NCBI GenBank assembly: GCA_030636485.1
Contig: DAOVWV010000063.1
Coordinates: forward strand, 1-7,754
Source: Methyloprofundus sp.
Lineage (GTDB): Bacteria > Pseudomonadota > Gammaproteobacteria > Methylococcales > Methylomonadaceae
Direction of reading: 5' to 3'
DNA length: 7,754 bases
The stretch's first letter is position 1; each line of letters begins with the position of its first letter. The translations under genes were made by a program, and so were the position numbers. Below the pieces are notes generated by a model that worked only from the letters and a program-made list of their open reading frames with translations, ran no database searches and was not told the origin of the DNA. Below, piece by piece: positions 1 to 5,367 of the stretch.

Positions 1-460
1 ACAGGATGAAAAATTACCCGTGTATAAAATGCCGCATCTGGAGGGCTGGGCAGCGGCTGGCAGGCTAATGTTTATTCCCGCCATTGGCCAGCATGAAGTC
101 TTGGTGATTGACCAAAACAGCTGGCAACTGGTTAAACGCATACCGGTCATAGGCCAGCCGGTGTTTGTCATGGCACGCCCTGATGGCAGGCAAGTCTGGG
201 TGAACTTTGCTTTTCCTGATAATGCCCATTTACAGGTCATTGATGCAAAGGATTTAAAGCTAGTGAAATCATTAAGCCCCGGAAAAGCAGTATTACATAT
301 GGAGTTTACCCCGCGCGGTGAAAACATCTGGGTTTCTGCGCGTGATGATAACCGGGTTGTTATTTACGATACTGATAGTTTTAATGAAATAACACGCCTG
401 CCTGCGAATAAACCTAGCGGTATCTTTTTTACTTCACGGGCGCATAAGATAGGCTTGTAG
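1..460 (+). CDS. nirF: NirF-like heme d1 biosynthesis protein, C-terminal part (5' end outside window)
   Basis: The open frame runs in from the left edge (first full codon at 2), so about 152 residues of the C-terminal end are visible; family members are near 400 residues, so most of the protein lies outside. What is visible is a run of beta-propeller blades: VLVIDQNSWQLV, an 'MARPDGRQVWVNFAFPDN' segment, LQVIDAKDLKLV, 'HMEFTPRGENIWVS', VVIYDTDSF, and the ending PSGIFFTSRAHKIGL. These are cytochrome-cd1-type D1 propeller repeats. The ending resembles NirF, a heme-d1-binding periplasmic protein needed for the late steps of d1 heme synthesis for nitrite reductase NirS. NirN is a related alternative, and the missing N-terminus prevents a clean split (NirN carries an added c-type heme domain). 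No other nir gene follows on this side, so its operon, if any, lies to the left. Confidence 0.75.
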   Translation, partial: QDEKLPVYKMPHLEGWAAAGRLMFIPAIGQHEVLVIDQNSWQLVKRIPVIGQPVFVMARPDGRQVWVNFAFPDNAHLQVIDAKDLKLVKSLSPGKAVLHMEFTPRGENIWVSARDDNRVVIYDTDSFNEITRLPANKPSGIFFTSRAHKIGL

Positions 461-491
461 AAACTACCTTTTAGGCTTATCAAGTTTAGTG

Positions 492-603
492 CATTTAAGG
501 GCTATACATTTAATACGGGATAAAAACACGTAGGGTGGGCAATCTTGTCTGCCCACCCTACGTGTTATCGCTTGTCCCGTATTAAATTGGTAGCCCATTT
601 AAG
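492..603. repeat. 8-bp target-site duplication flanking the MITE
   Basis: CATTTAAG occurs at 492-499 immediately before the palindromic element and again at 596-603 immediately after it. The repeat does not extend by a single base in either direction. An exact duplication at both borders indicates insertion by transposition rather than a chance palindrome, and suggests the event is fairly recent. Confidence 0.75.
500..595. mobile_element. MITE-like palindromic element (96 bp)
   Basis: This is a non-coding element that is almost entirely self-complementary. The terminal inverted repeats are 500-520 and 575-595: GGCTA and the 13-base ATTTAATACGGGA match exactly, with three mismatches between them. 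Inside is a perfect 17-bp inverted repeat, AACACGTAGGGTGGGCA at 525-541 and its complement at 550-566, around an 8-base loop. There is no reading frame for a transposase, so it would be mobilised in trans. The direct repeat CATTTAAG abuts both ends, which fixes the borders. Eight-base duplications are made by several IS families, and the partner cannot be named from this sequence. The strong hairpin just downstream of nirF might also stop or stabilise its transcript, but no T-run follows it. Confidence 0.8.
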
Positions 604-856
604 CATGCAAAGAATACATGCCTACCCAACCGCAGAACATGACTATATAATTAAATATTAATATTTATTCCCCTCCTCTACCCAAAAGCAGAAACCATAT
701 AACACACTGAAATAATTAAAACTTTTCAATGTAAATTTTATCTCTTAAATATCCCTAAAGAAATCCCGGTGAAAGACTAGCCCAATGATTCACAAAGTGG
801 TATTGTTCTTATTGAGGAGCAAAAAGGAAATGTTCTTTTTTTACTTCCGTAGTCAG
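604..856. other. AT-rich intergenic stretch without a recognised gene
   Basis: This lies between the MITE and the promoter region of the Met-rich protein. I see no convincing gene, RNA or repeat. The only ATG with a good ribosome binding site (AAAAAGGAA before position 830) opens a frame of just ten codons. A 5-bp inverted repeat (GCATG at 603-607, CATGC at 617-621) is too short to interpret. Confidence 0.5.
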
Positions 857-887
857 TTGTAATCTCTAACAATGACTACCCTACAAT
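857..887 (+). promoter_or_regulatory. possible sigma-70 promoter for the Met-rich protein
   Basis: A -10-like hexamer TACAAT lies at 882-887 and a -35-like TTGTAA at 857-862, separated by 19 bases, which is longer than ideal. It lies 25 bases upstream of the start codon. The match is weak and is given only as the best candidate in the upstream region. Confidence 0.3.
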
Positions 888-912
888 TTATTCAAAGTAA
901 GGTTATAAAATC

Positions 913-1245
913 ATGAACTACGCATATAAATCACTTGCAGTGTTAGTATTATCAGCGGCCAGCCTATCAGCTTTTGCCCAAGAAAAGCCCATGAAAATGA
1001 ACATGGAAATGTCTGAAGAAATGAAAGACAAAATGGCGCGTAAAAAGCAAATTTATATATTGAAAGTAGATGCTCTTTCAGACCAGATTCAGGATGAAAA
1101 AAATGCGCAAAAGAAACAGGCATTAATGGATGAGCAACTAAAACTGATTAGAGCACATCAGGATAAAAAAAGACATATGAAAAAAATGATGATGCAAAAG
1201 CATATGCAGAAAATGATGAATAAAAAGAAAGGCATGAATATGTAA
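913..1245 (+). CDS. small secreted Met- and Lys-rich protein
   Basis: This is a 110-residue protein of no family I can name. Residues 1-22 form a classical signal peptide (one Lys near the N-terminus, a hydrophobic core, AFA before Q23), so the mature 88-residue chain should be periplasmic or secreted. The mature part has 16 methionines, clustered at both ends: PMKMNMEMSEEMKDKM near residues 26-41, and a tail of residues 87-110 that combines Met with Lys and His (for example HMKKMMMQKHMQKMM). The middle is a charged, probably helical segment (about 42-85) rich in Lys, Gln, Asp and Glu. Met/His clusters of this kind occur in periplasmic copper-handling proteins, so a metal-binding role is possible, but the sequence alone does not prove it. 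TAAGG ends 10 bases before ATG 913. It is transcribed alone and followed by a hairpin. Confidence 0.8.
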   Translation: MNYAYKSLAVLVLSAASLSAFAQEKPMKMNMEMSEEMKDKMARKKQIYILKVDALSDQIQDEKNAQKKQALMDEQLKLIRAHQDKKRHMKKMMMQKHMQKMMNKKKGMNM

Positions 1246-1286
1246 ACCGCCTTTGGCACACTTAACTGACGATGCCTCCCAATCAT

Positions 1287-1321
1287 GTAGCCTGTATGAC
1301 ACTGTGTGTTTTACAGGCTAC
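1287..1321 (+). terminator. probable terminator hairpin after the Met-rich gene
   Basis: A perfect 10-bp stem, GTAGCCTGTA (1287-1296) with TACAGGCTAC (1312-1321), closes a 15-base loop about 40 bases after the stop codon. It is followed by a U-rich but interrupted tract (TTGTTAATAT). The T-tract is imperfect, so it may be a weak terminator or an mRNA 3'-end stabiliser. Confidence 0.5.
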
Positions 1322-1519
1322 TTGTTAATATACTTCATCATTCCCTCAGTCTTTCCAAAAAACATGTTAGGTCGCTCACTTAATTCCAGAGCAACATCCT
1401 TAAGTAAGGGGGCGCAAATAATCTGAGGCTTCTACGTAATCAAGAAATACTTTTAACCCACTATTTAACTCACCGTTCTACCTCGTTGATATCCCGAGAA
1501 ACTAGAGTAGGAATGGCTA
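1318..1519 (-). pseudogene. possible eroded C-terminal coding remnant, unidentified
   Basis: Reading the minus strand, two adjacent frames make protein-like sequence. One gives GLKVFLDYVEASDYLRPL and then stops. The frame one base away continues with LKDVALELSERPNMFFGKTE to a TAG at 1318-1320. Removing one base from the five-G run at 1408-1412 joins them into about 60 residues ending GMMKYINK. A further piece upstream (AIPTLVSRDINEVER) is separated by another shift. There is no start codon or ribosome binding site, and the terminator of the PEP-CTERM gene lies just upstream, so no intact gene is possible here. I do not recognise the family. Frames this short can arise by chance, so the call is tentative. 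Confidence 0.35.
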
Positions 1520-1539
1520 AATATAATTAAACGATCAGC

Positions 1540-1566
1540 AAAAAATCAGACTCCCGAGGAAGCCTG
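1540..1566 (-). terminator. rho-independent terminator of the PEP-CTERM gene
   Basis: On the minus strand an 8-bp stem (two G-U pairs) with a CTCG loop is formed by 1559-1566 and 1547-1554. It is followed by ATTTTTT, the complement of the six-A run at 1540-1545. It lies about 37 bases beyond the stop codon of the PEP-CTERM protein, and its orientation matches that gene. Confidence 0.6.
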
Positions 1567-1602
1567 GTTTTATATCAGGGTCTAAATTTATAAATATCTG
1601 AC

Positions 1603-2295
1603 CTACGCTCGTTTACGTCGCATTGCACCTAATCCAGCAAATCCAAGTCCCATAAGCAGGATGTCTGCAGGCTCAGGAACCGAAGTAGGATTTTTTGGAC
1701 GTACTGGAGGGGCTGGAAGCACCTCAAAATCACCGATCTGTACGCCTAACCCGTTGCTTTCAGAGGTAATATCCAATCTTACGGAGGCAATAGATGATAA
1801 ATCTGCAACGCCCGTCAAATCAGTGAATGGTAAAAAAAAATCGCCGCTAAAACCGGTTGGAAATGAAATTTTAGATGTCAAGAAATTACCTCCGTCAGAT
1901 AGCTTAAGCGCCAGACCCATCGCATTGTTAATGGGGTTAGGCAAAGTCAGGAACAGGCCGGTATTAAAACCAGAACCGGTAAAATCGACACCAAACCCGA
2001 ACGAATACGACACAATAACAAGGGATCGCTCTGTAGTGCCATTATTAATATCTAGAACACCGTCTGCAACAGTTACAGCAGTGGACCCAGTTCCTTCGAT
2101 CACCCCAATCTCGATTGCACGTATCCCCCCGAGCATAGTACCACTTTGGCTATCAGCGCTACTTTCGGCTACAGTAGCACTGAACGAAACAAGACCACTA
2201 TCGAAATTATCAATGACTAAGGCCTGAGCGGTTCCAATTGAGAGTGCTCCGAGTGTAACTGCTACAAGGGCATGTTTTTTAAAGTTTATTTGCAT
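1603..2295 (-). CDS. PEP-CTERM sorting domain protein (exosortase substrate)
   Basis: This 230-residue exported protein has the two ends typical of exosortase substrates. The N-terminal signal peptide has KK at residues 6-7, a hydrophobic core and a likely cut after AQA (25). The C-terminus has VPEP at 206-209, a hydrophobic helix at about 210-224 and a basic tail RRKR at 226-229, preceded by a Pro-rich linker (194-204). The middle (26-193) is rich in Ser, Gly, Thr and aliphatic residues and has no Cys. It looks like a beta-sandwich extracellular domain but I cannot assign it to a named family. In the known system, EpsH/XrtA cleaves the C-terminal signal, and such proteins often accompany exopolysaccharide and floc formation; no exosortase gene is in this window. 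AGGA at 2304-2307 lies 8 bases before the ATG. The upstream sigma-54 promoter implies NtrC-type control. Confidence 0.9.
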   Translation of the reverse strand: MQINFKKHALVAVTLGALSIGTAQALVIDNFDSGLVSFSATVAESSADSQSGTMLGGIRAIEIGVIEGTGSTAVTVADGVLDINNGTTERSLVIVSYSFGFGVDFTGSGFNTGLFLTLPNPINNAMGLALKLSDGGNFLTSKISFPTGFSGDFFLPFTDLTGVADLSSIASVRLDITSESNGLGVQIGDFEVLPAPPVRPKNPTSVPEPADILLMGLGFAGLGAMRRKRA

Positions 2296-2425
2296 TGTAT
2301 TGTTCCTAAAAATAACAAAAATCAGTTGATCACTTAAGTACCCATTGGAGCGTGCGTAACATCAGTTAACCTAACTAACAAAAATGGTTCACCGACACAG
2401 TCGCTCCTTGAGCACATTATTACCA

Positions 2426-2441
2426 TGCAAAAAACAAGCCA
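2426..2441 (-). promoter_or_regulatory. sigma-54 (RpoN) -24/-12 promoter for the PEP-CTERM gene
   Basis: The minus strand reads TGGCTTGTTTTTTGCA, which matches the consensus TGGCACGNNNNTTGCW except at the two bases after TGGC. The invariant GG and GC are exactly 10 bases apart. The predicted transcription start is near 2415, giving a leader of about 120 bases before the ATG at 2295. Sigma-54 plus a PrsR-type NtrC-family activator is the described way of controlling many PEP-CTERM genes, which agrees with the gene downstream. Confidence 0.7.
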
Positions 2442-2460
2442 AATATTATTTTTCAATATA

Positions 2461-2473
2461 TATCAACTGGATA
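2461..2473 (+). promoter_or_regulatory. IHF-like site upstream of the sigma-54 promoter
   Basis: TATCAACTGGATA matches the IHF consensus WATCAANNNNTTR with one mismatch (A for the first T of TTR) and has an AT-rich tract on its 5' side (about 2441-2460). It lies between the sigma-54 promoter and the candidate activator site, where DNA bending by IHF is normally needed. It also overlaps a 6-bp inverted repeat, TATATC / GATATA (2459-2475). The evidence is a motif match and position only. Confidence 0.35.
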
Positions 2474-2504
2474 TACTAGGGGACCTTCTGTTAATATCAA
2501 CGCC

Positions 2505-2521
2505 TGTAAAGGTTTCTGACA
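2505..2521. promoter_or_regulatory. candidate activator (enhancer) site for the sigma-54 promoter
   Basis: On the minus strand this reads TGTCAGAAACCTTTACA, an imperfect dyad of the form TGTnA-N7-TnACA. It lies about 65 bases upstream of the -24 element. That is the usual distance for an NtrC-family enhancer-binding protein, here plausibly a PrsR-type PEP-CTERM regulator. I cannot confirm the motif without comparing other PEP-CTERM promoters of the same genome. Confidence 0.3.
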
Positions 2522-2624
2522 CTTAAAGACGTAAAGAAAGTGGTTCATCCTCTTATAGCATCATAGTATAATTTTTAGGGCACTGTTCTTGGCGGTGATT
2601 ATATATAAAATTTAAATAATACCT

Positions 2625-2726
2625 CGTCATTCCCGCAGTTTTTTTAGCGGGAATCCATTGTTTAAGCATATAGATTCCTGCCAAAGCTTGTGCCCAGATT
2701 GACTGGATAGCCACACAGAAATGACG
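2625..2726. repeat. degenerate CGTCATTCCCGC-type intergenic palindromic repeat
   Basis: It begins CGTCATT (2625-2631) and ends with the complementary AATGACG (2720-2726). The left half has a perfect 8-bp hairpin, ATTCCCGC (2629-2636) with GCGGGAAT (2647-2654), around a T-rich loop, and continues GAATCCA. The right half (ATTCCTGCC, CTGGATAGCC) looks like a decayed copy of the mirror-image hairpin. Repeats of this type are dispersed between genes in many proteobacteria. No target duplication is visible. It sits between the sigma-54 control region and the 3' end of the symporter gene. Confidence 0.6.
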
Positions 2727-2840
2727 CTATAAATAAAATTATTCCTTAACCCGAACTCAGCGTTAACTTAATGGCCGTGATGCTCTGCGTCGGTCTATGC
2801 AATACCCAAAATACTCCCCCCCCCTGGGCACTGCGCCATT
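2727..2840. other. intergenic tail of the symporter operon with a 9-C tract
   Basis: This is the region just beyond the symporter stop codon. It contains nine consecutive C at 2816-2824, 16 bases past the stop, and a weak TTAAC / GTTAA inverted repeat near 2747-2767. No clear rho-independent terminator for the symporter is visible, because none of these structures is followed by a T-run in the right orientation. Confidence 0.4.
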
Positions 2841-4178
2841 TTATTTATCCTGAAGATAAGCCGAGGTCAGCCTAAAAATAACCGGGCTCAATAAAACCAA
2901 AGCAATAAGATTTGGAATGGCCATCATGCCATTTAAAACATCTGCAAACAGCCAAACCAATGTCAGTTTACTCATTGCCCCCACGGGAATCGCACATAGC
3001 CATAACAGGCGATAAGGCCAGATAACTTGAGTGCCAAACAAATATTCGGCACAACGCTCACCATAATAACTCCAGCCCAGAATAGTTGTAAATGCAAAGA
3101 TAACCAGGCCAAAGACAACCACATAACTGCCTATACCGGGTAGACTCGTTGCAAATGCCAGGCTTGATAAAGCCGCACCATTCTCACCGCTAGACCAGGC
3201 ACCGCTCATAATAATCACCAAAGCGGTCATTGTACAAATCAGAATCGTATCGATAAACGTGCCTAACATCGCAATCATGCCTTGCTGTACTGGATTATTT
3301 GTTTTTGCTGCTGCGTGAGCAATAGGCGCACTGCCCAAACCTGCTTCATTGGAAAAAATACCCCGCGCCACACCAAAACGAATAGCCGCCCAGACCGCTG
3401 CGCCTGCAAACCCACCCACAGCTGCTGTTGCTGAAAAGGCACTGTTAAAAATCAAACTGAATGCCTGTGGAATTTGCTGATAATGTGTTGCAATAATAAA
3501 TAATGCACATACGATATAAGCAATTGCCATTATCGGTACCAGGCTAGCGGCAACTTCAGCAATACGATGAATCCCGCCCAGAATGACAACCGCACTTAGC
3601 AAGGTTAAAACAATCGCGGTGTACATGCTGGGAATATGAAACAAACTCCCTAGCGCATCCGCAACCGAATTTGCCTGTACCATATTACCTATCCCAAATG
3701 CGGCAAACGCACCAAAAAAGGCAAATGCGGCAGCGAGCCAGTTCCAATTTCCTTTAAGCCCATTTTTAATATAATACATGGGGCCACCCACATACCTGCC
3801 TTGATCATCCGTTTCACGATATTCAACCGCCAAAACAGCCTCTGCATATTTAGTGGCCATACCAAATAATGCCGTTAGCCACATCCAGAACACGGCTCCT
3901 GGGCCACCCAGTGCAATGGCGGTTGCAACACCGGCAATATTCCCCGTGCCTATGGTGGCTGATAGTGCCGTCATCAAGGCCTGGAACGGCGTAATATCTC
4001 CTTCTTTATCCGATTTACGCCCTTGCCAAAGCATTTTCATGGCAAAGAAAACTTTACGAAAAGTAAAAAATCGTAAGCCGAACGTTAAATAAACCCCAAT
4101 GCCTAATAGCATGGTCAACATAACCGGTCCCCAGACCAGGGAGCTGATTTCATTTAAAACAAGTTCTATTTGTTTCAT
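2841..4178 (-). CDS. sodium:alanine/glycine symporter family (AGCS) transporter
   Basis: This is a full-length 445-residue inner-membrane protein of the alanine-or-glycine:cation symporter family (AlsT/DagA/GlnT type), which imports small neutral amino acids with Na+ or H+. Family signatures are present in order: the conserved TIGTGNIAG loop (75-83), the GGPGAVFWMW segment (91-100, family signature), KYAE (110-113), GGPMYYI (131-137) and the FSNEAGLGSAPIAHAAAKT segment (275-293). About ten hydrophobic helices span the chain. The precise substrate cannot be read from sequence; alanine, glycine, glutamine and serine are all known in the family. GAGAGG (complement at 4189-4194) lies about 10 bases before the ATG. 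It starts 55 bases after the stop of the upstream hypothetical gene on the same strand, with no terminator between them, so the two are probably co-transcribed. Confidence 0.93.
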   Translation of the reverse strand: MKQIELVLNEISSLVWGPVMLTMLLGIGVYLTFGLRFFTFRKVFFAMKMLWQGRKSDKEGDITPFQALMTALSATIGTGNIAGVATAIALGGPGAVFWMWLTALFGMATKYAEAVLAVEYRETDDQGRYVGGPMYYIKNGLKGNWNWLAAAFAFFGAFAAFGIGNMVQANSVADALGSLFHIPSMYTAIVLTLLSAVVILGGIHRIAEVAASLVPIMAIAYIVCALFIIATHYQQIPQAFSLIFNSAFSATAAVGGFAGAAVWAAIRFGVARGIFSNEAGLGSAPIAHAAAKTNNPVQQGMIAMLGTFIDTILICTMTALVIIMSGAWSSGENGAALSSLAFATSLPGIGSYVVVFGLVIFAFTTILGWSYYGERCAEYLFGTQVIWPYRLLWLCAIPVGAMSKLTLVWLFADVLNGMMAIPNLIALVLLSPVIFRLTSAYLQDK

Positions 4179-4233
4179 TAAGCAAGTGCCTCTCTATTAT
4201 TCTGGTGCTTATACGTGACCGCCTGAAGTATCT

Positions 4234-5166
4234 CTAAGCGCTCACCACCGGTTTTTTCTTTTGCAAGTATAAATAGCCAAAAATACCTGCCACTAATAAG
4301 CCAATTATATAAGGTACTTTGCTGGCAATTTGGACGGGTTGTTTAACACTGGTAAAAACAAATTTAGTTAAAACACCAAGACCAGAATCATTCACATCAA
4401 TGGTAATCAACCTGGCATTTAAAGAAGGTATTTGCACTTCACCGCCATCAAAAGACTTGTAGTTTTTTGATCTGATTTGGACAAAATTTGGATAAATCGG
4501 GCTGGAAGAGAAACTTGCCTTTGCACCCAGTGCATCGGCCAACTCTTGTTCTATTTCTTTGGCGGTCTTGCCATCTGTTTTTATGATAAGCGGTGATTCA
4601 TTATCAATAGTGACACTGACAAAACCACCCGCAGTTTCCTGTTTGACAGCAGTGGAGAATCCAGCAATATACTCAACCGCTGCCGAATAAACAACATCAA
4701 TGGCTATGCCTGTCGATGCAGCCTGAAAGCTTTTACCCGGAATAGAATACTTCAGTTCCTGATTACTGTAATCTCTAACGGTAATTCGGGTTAATTCAAA
4801 CCCCGCTTTATTCGCGACAACAACCTCGGATTTATTATTTTTTGCAATTGCCCCACGATCAAGAGGGGTGCGAGTCACCACAGCGGCATTCAGTGCCTTG
4901 CTGATCTTATACGCGACTTCATCATCCGTCATGGGTGATGGCGTATCAGTCCCATTAATAAAGGCCAAACCATTAATATCCTTTATTGCCTCTTCACCTT
5001 TACGCCAGCTCACTAGGTAAGAAAATGCCGTCTCCCCTGTTCTTTTAGAAAACCCAGTTTGTAAGCGCAATTTGTTTGCGCCTTCAGCTGCCGAATAAGC
5101 GGTAGCTGATAAAGAAAAACTAGAGATAAAGAGTATTGCTATACTGAGTTTTTTTATAGTTATCAT
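4234..5166 (-). CDS. exported, C-terminally anchored protein of unknown family with internal repeat
   Basis: I do not recognise this 310-residue protein. It has an N-terminal signal peptide (KK at 5-6, hydrophobic 7-20, likely cut after ATA 23 or SAA 27), a long soluble part, then one hydrophobic helix (284-300) and a KKK tail, so the bulk should face the periplasm. The soluble part seems to hold two related units. PMTDDEVAYKISKALNAA (78-95) resembles TDGKTAKEIEQELADALGAK (197-216): each is a short helix with an 'A-L-N/G-A' end, preceded by a beta-like stretch and followed 20-35 residues later by another (EVVVANKAGFELTRITV, 114-130; FVQIRSKNYKSF, 228-239). No Cys and no enzyme motif are seen. 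AAAAGGA (complement at 5173-5179) lies 6 bases before the ATG. As first gene of an operon with an AGCS symporter it might be a transport accessory protein, but that is only inferred from gene order. Confidence 0.75.
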   Translation of the reverse strand: MITIKKLSIAILFISSFSLSATAYSAAEGANKLRLQTGFSKRTGETAFSYLVSWRKGEEAIKDINGLAFINGTDTPSPMTDDEVAYKISKALNAAVVTRTPLDRGAIAKNNKSEVVVANKAGFELTRITVRDYSNQELKYSIPGKSFQAASTGIAIDVVYSAAVEYIAGFSTAVKQETAGGFVSVTIDNESPLIIKTDGKTAKEIEQELADALGAKASFSSSPIYPNFVQIRSKNYKSFDGGEVQIPSLNARLITIDVNDSGLGVLTKFVFTSVKQPVQIASKVPYIIGLLVAGIFGYLYLQKKKPVVSA

Positions 5167-5259
5167 TGTCTATCCTTTTAGTATTTTTGCCACAGCCGCA
5201 TATTCTATCCGTATCGCTAAATTATTTCTCCATTAAATCCAGACAGCGGCTCAGCTGTT

Positions 5260-5293
5260 TATACTTCGCGCGGGCACGACCGCGCGAAGTATA
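5260..5293. repeat. GC-rich perfect palindrome in the divergent promoter region
   Basis: The 14-base arms 5260-5273 (TATACTTCGCGCGG) and 5280-5293 are exactly complementary around the 6-base spacer GCACGA. A second, small inverted repeat (ACAGC / GCTGT, 5243-5258) directly adjoins it. It is far more GC-rich than its AT-rich surroundings and has no T-run on either side, so it is not a standard terminator. Its right arm overlaps the predicted start of the minus-strand operon, so it could be an operator. A dispersed REP-like unit is the alternative. Confidence 0.65.
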
Positions 5294-5319
5294 TATAGGC
5301 TTTATTCTGATATTGTCAT
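5292..5319 (-). promoter_or_regulatory. probable sigma-70 promoter of the hypothetical-symporter operon
   Basis: On the minus strand ATGACA (5314-5319) matches TTGACA at 5 of 6 positions. It is followed after 16 bases by TATATA (5292-5297). Transcription would start near 5285, giving a leader of about 120 bases before the ATG at 5166. The start falls inside the right arm of the GC-rich palindrome. Confidence 0.45.
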
Positions 5320-5334
5320 TTTTTGCATTACAAT
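5305..5334 (+). promoter_or_regulatory. possible promoter of aat-bpt
   Basis: A -10-like TACAAT lies at 5329-5334 with a poor -35 (TTCTGA, 5305-5310) at 18 bases. The better-looking TTGTCA (5313-5318) is only 10 bases away and cannot serve with it. Transcription would start near 5341. Confidence 0.3.
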
Positions 5335-5367
5335 AGTGCTTAATCATTTCATTTGTTTGCCCACACT

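Noticed and set aside
456..475. GTAG-AAA-CTAC hairpin with CCTTTT as terminator of nirF
   Set aside because: The stem is only 4 bp and starts at the stop codon, too weak to call.
830..862. Short ORF with a good ribosome binding site (AAAAAGGAA)
   Set aside because: It is only ten codons (MFFFYFRSQL), with no sign of an attenuator or leader-peptide arrangement such as repeated regulatory codons or alternative hairpins.
911..1123. 70-codon minus-strand frame opposite the Met-rich gene
   Set aside because: It is a shadow frame whose hydrophobic look comes from the complement of Lys/Met-rich codons; the plus-strand gene has a signal peptide and ribosome binding site.
1661..2227. 188-codon open frame on the plus strand
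   Set aside because: It lies wholly antisense to the PEP-CTERM gene, which has a signal peptide, a VPEP sorting signal, a ribosome binding site and its own promoter; the plus-strand product resembles no exported or folded protein.
2770..2800. Possible hairpin (GATGC-TCT-GCGTC) as symporter terminator
   Set aside because: The short stem contains a G-T pair and no T-run follows on the minus strand.
3781..3913. Repeated GGGCCACCCA within the symporter gene
   Set aside because: The two copies encode the separate conserved GGP motifs of the AGCS family, so the similarity is due to protein sequence.
5313..5334. TTGTCA and TACAAT as a sigma-70 pair for aat
   Set aside because: The spacing is only 10 bases, too short for a -35/-10 pair.
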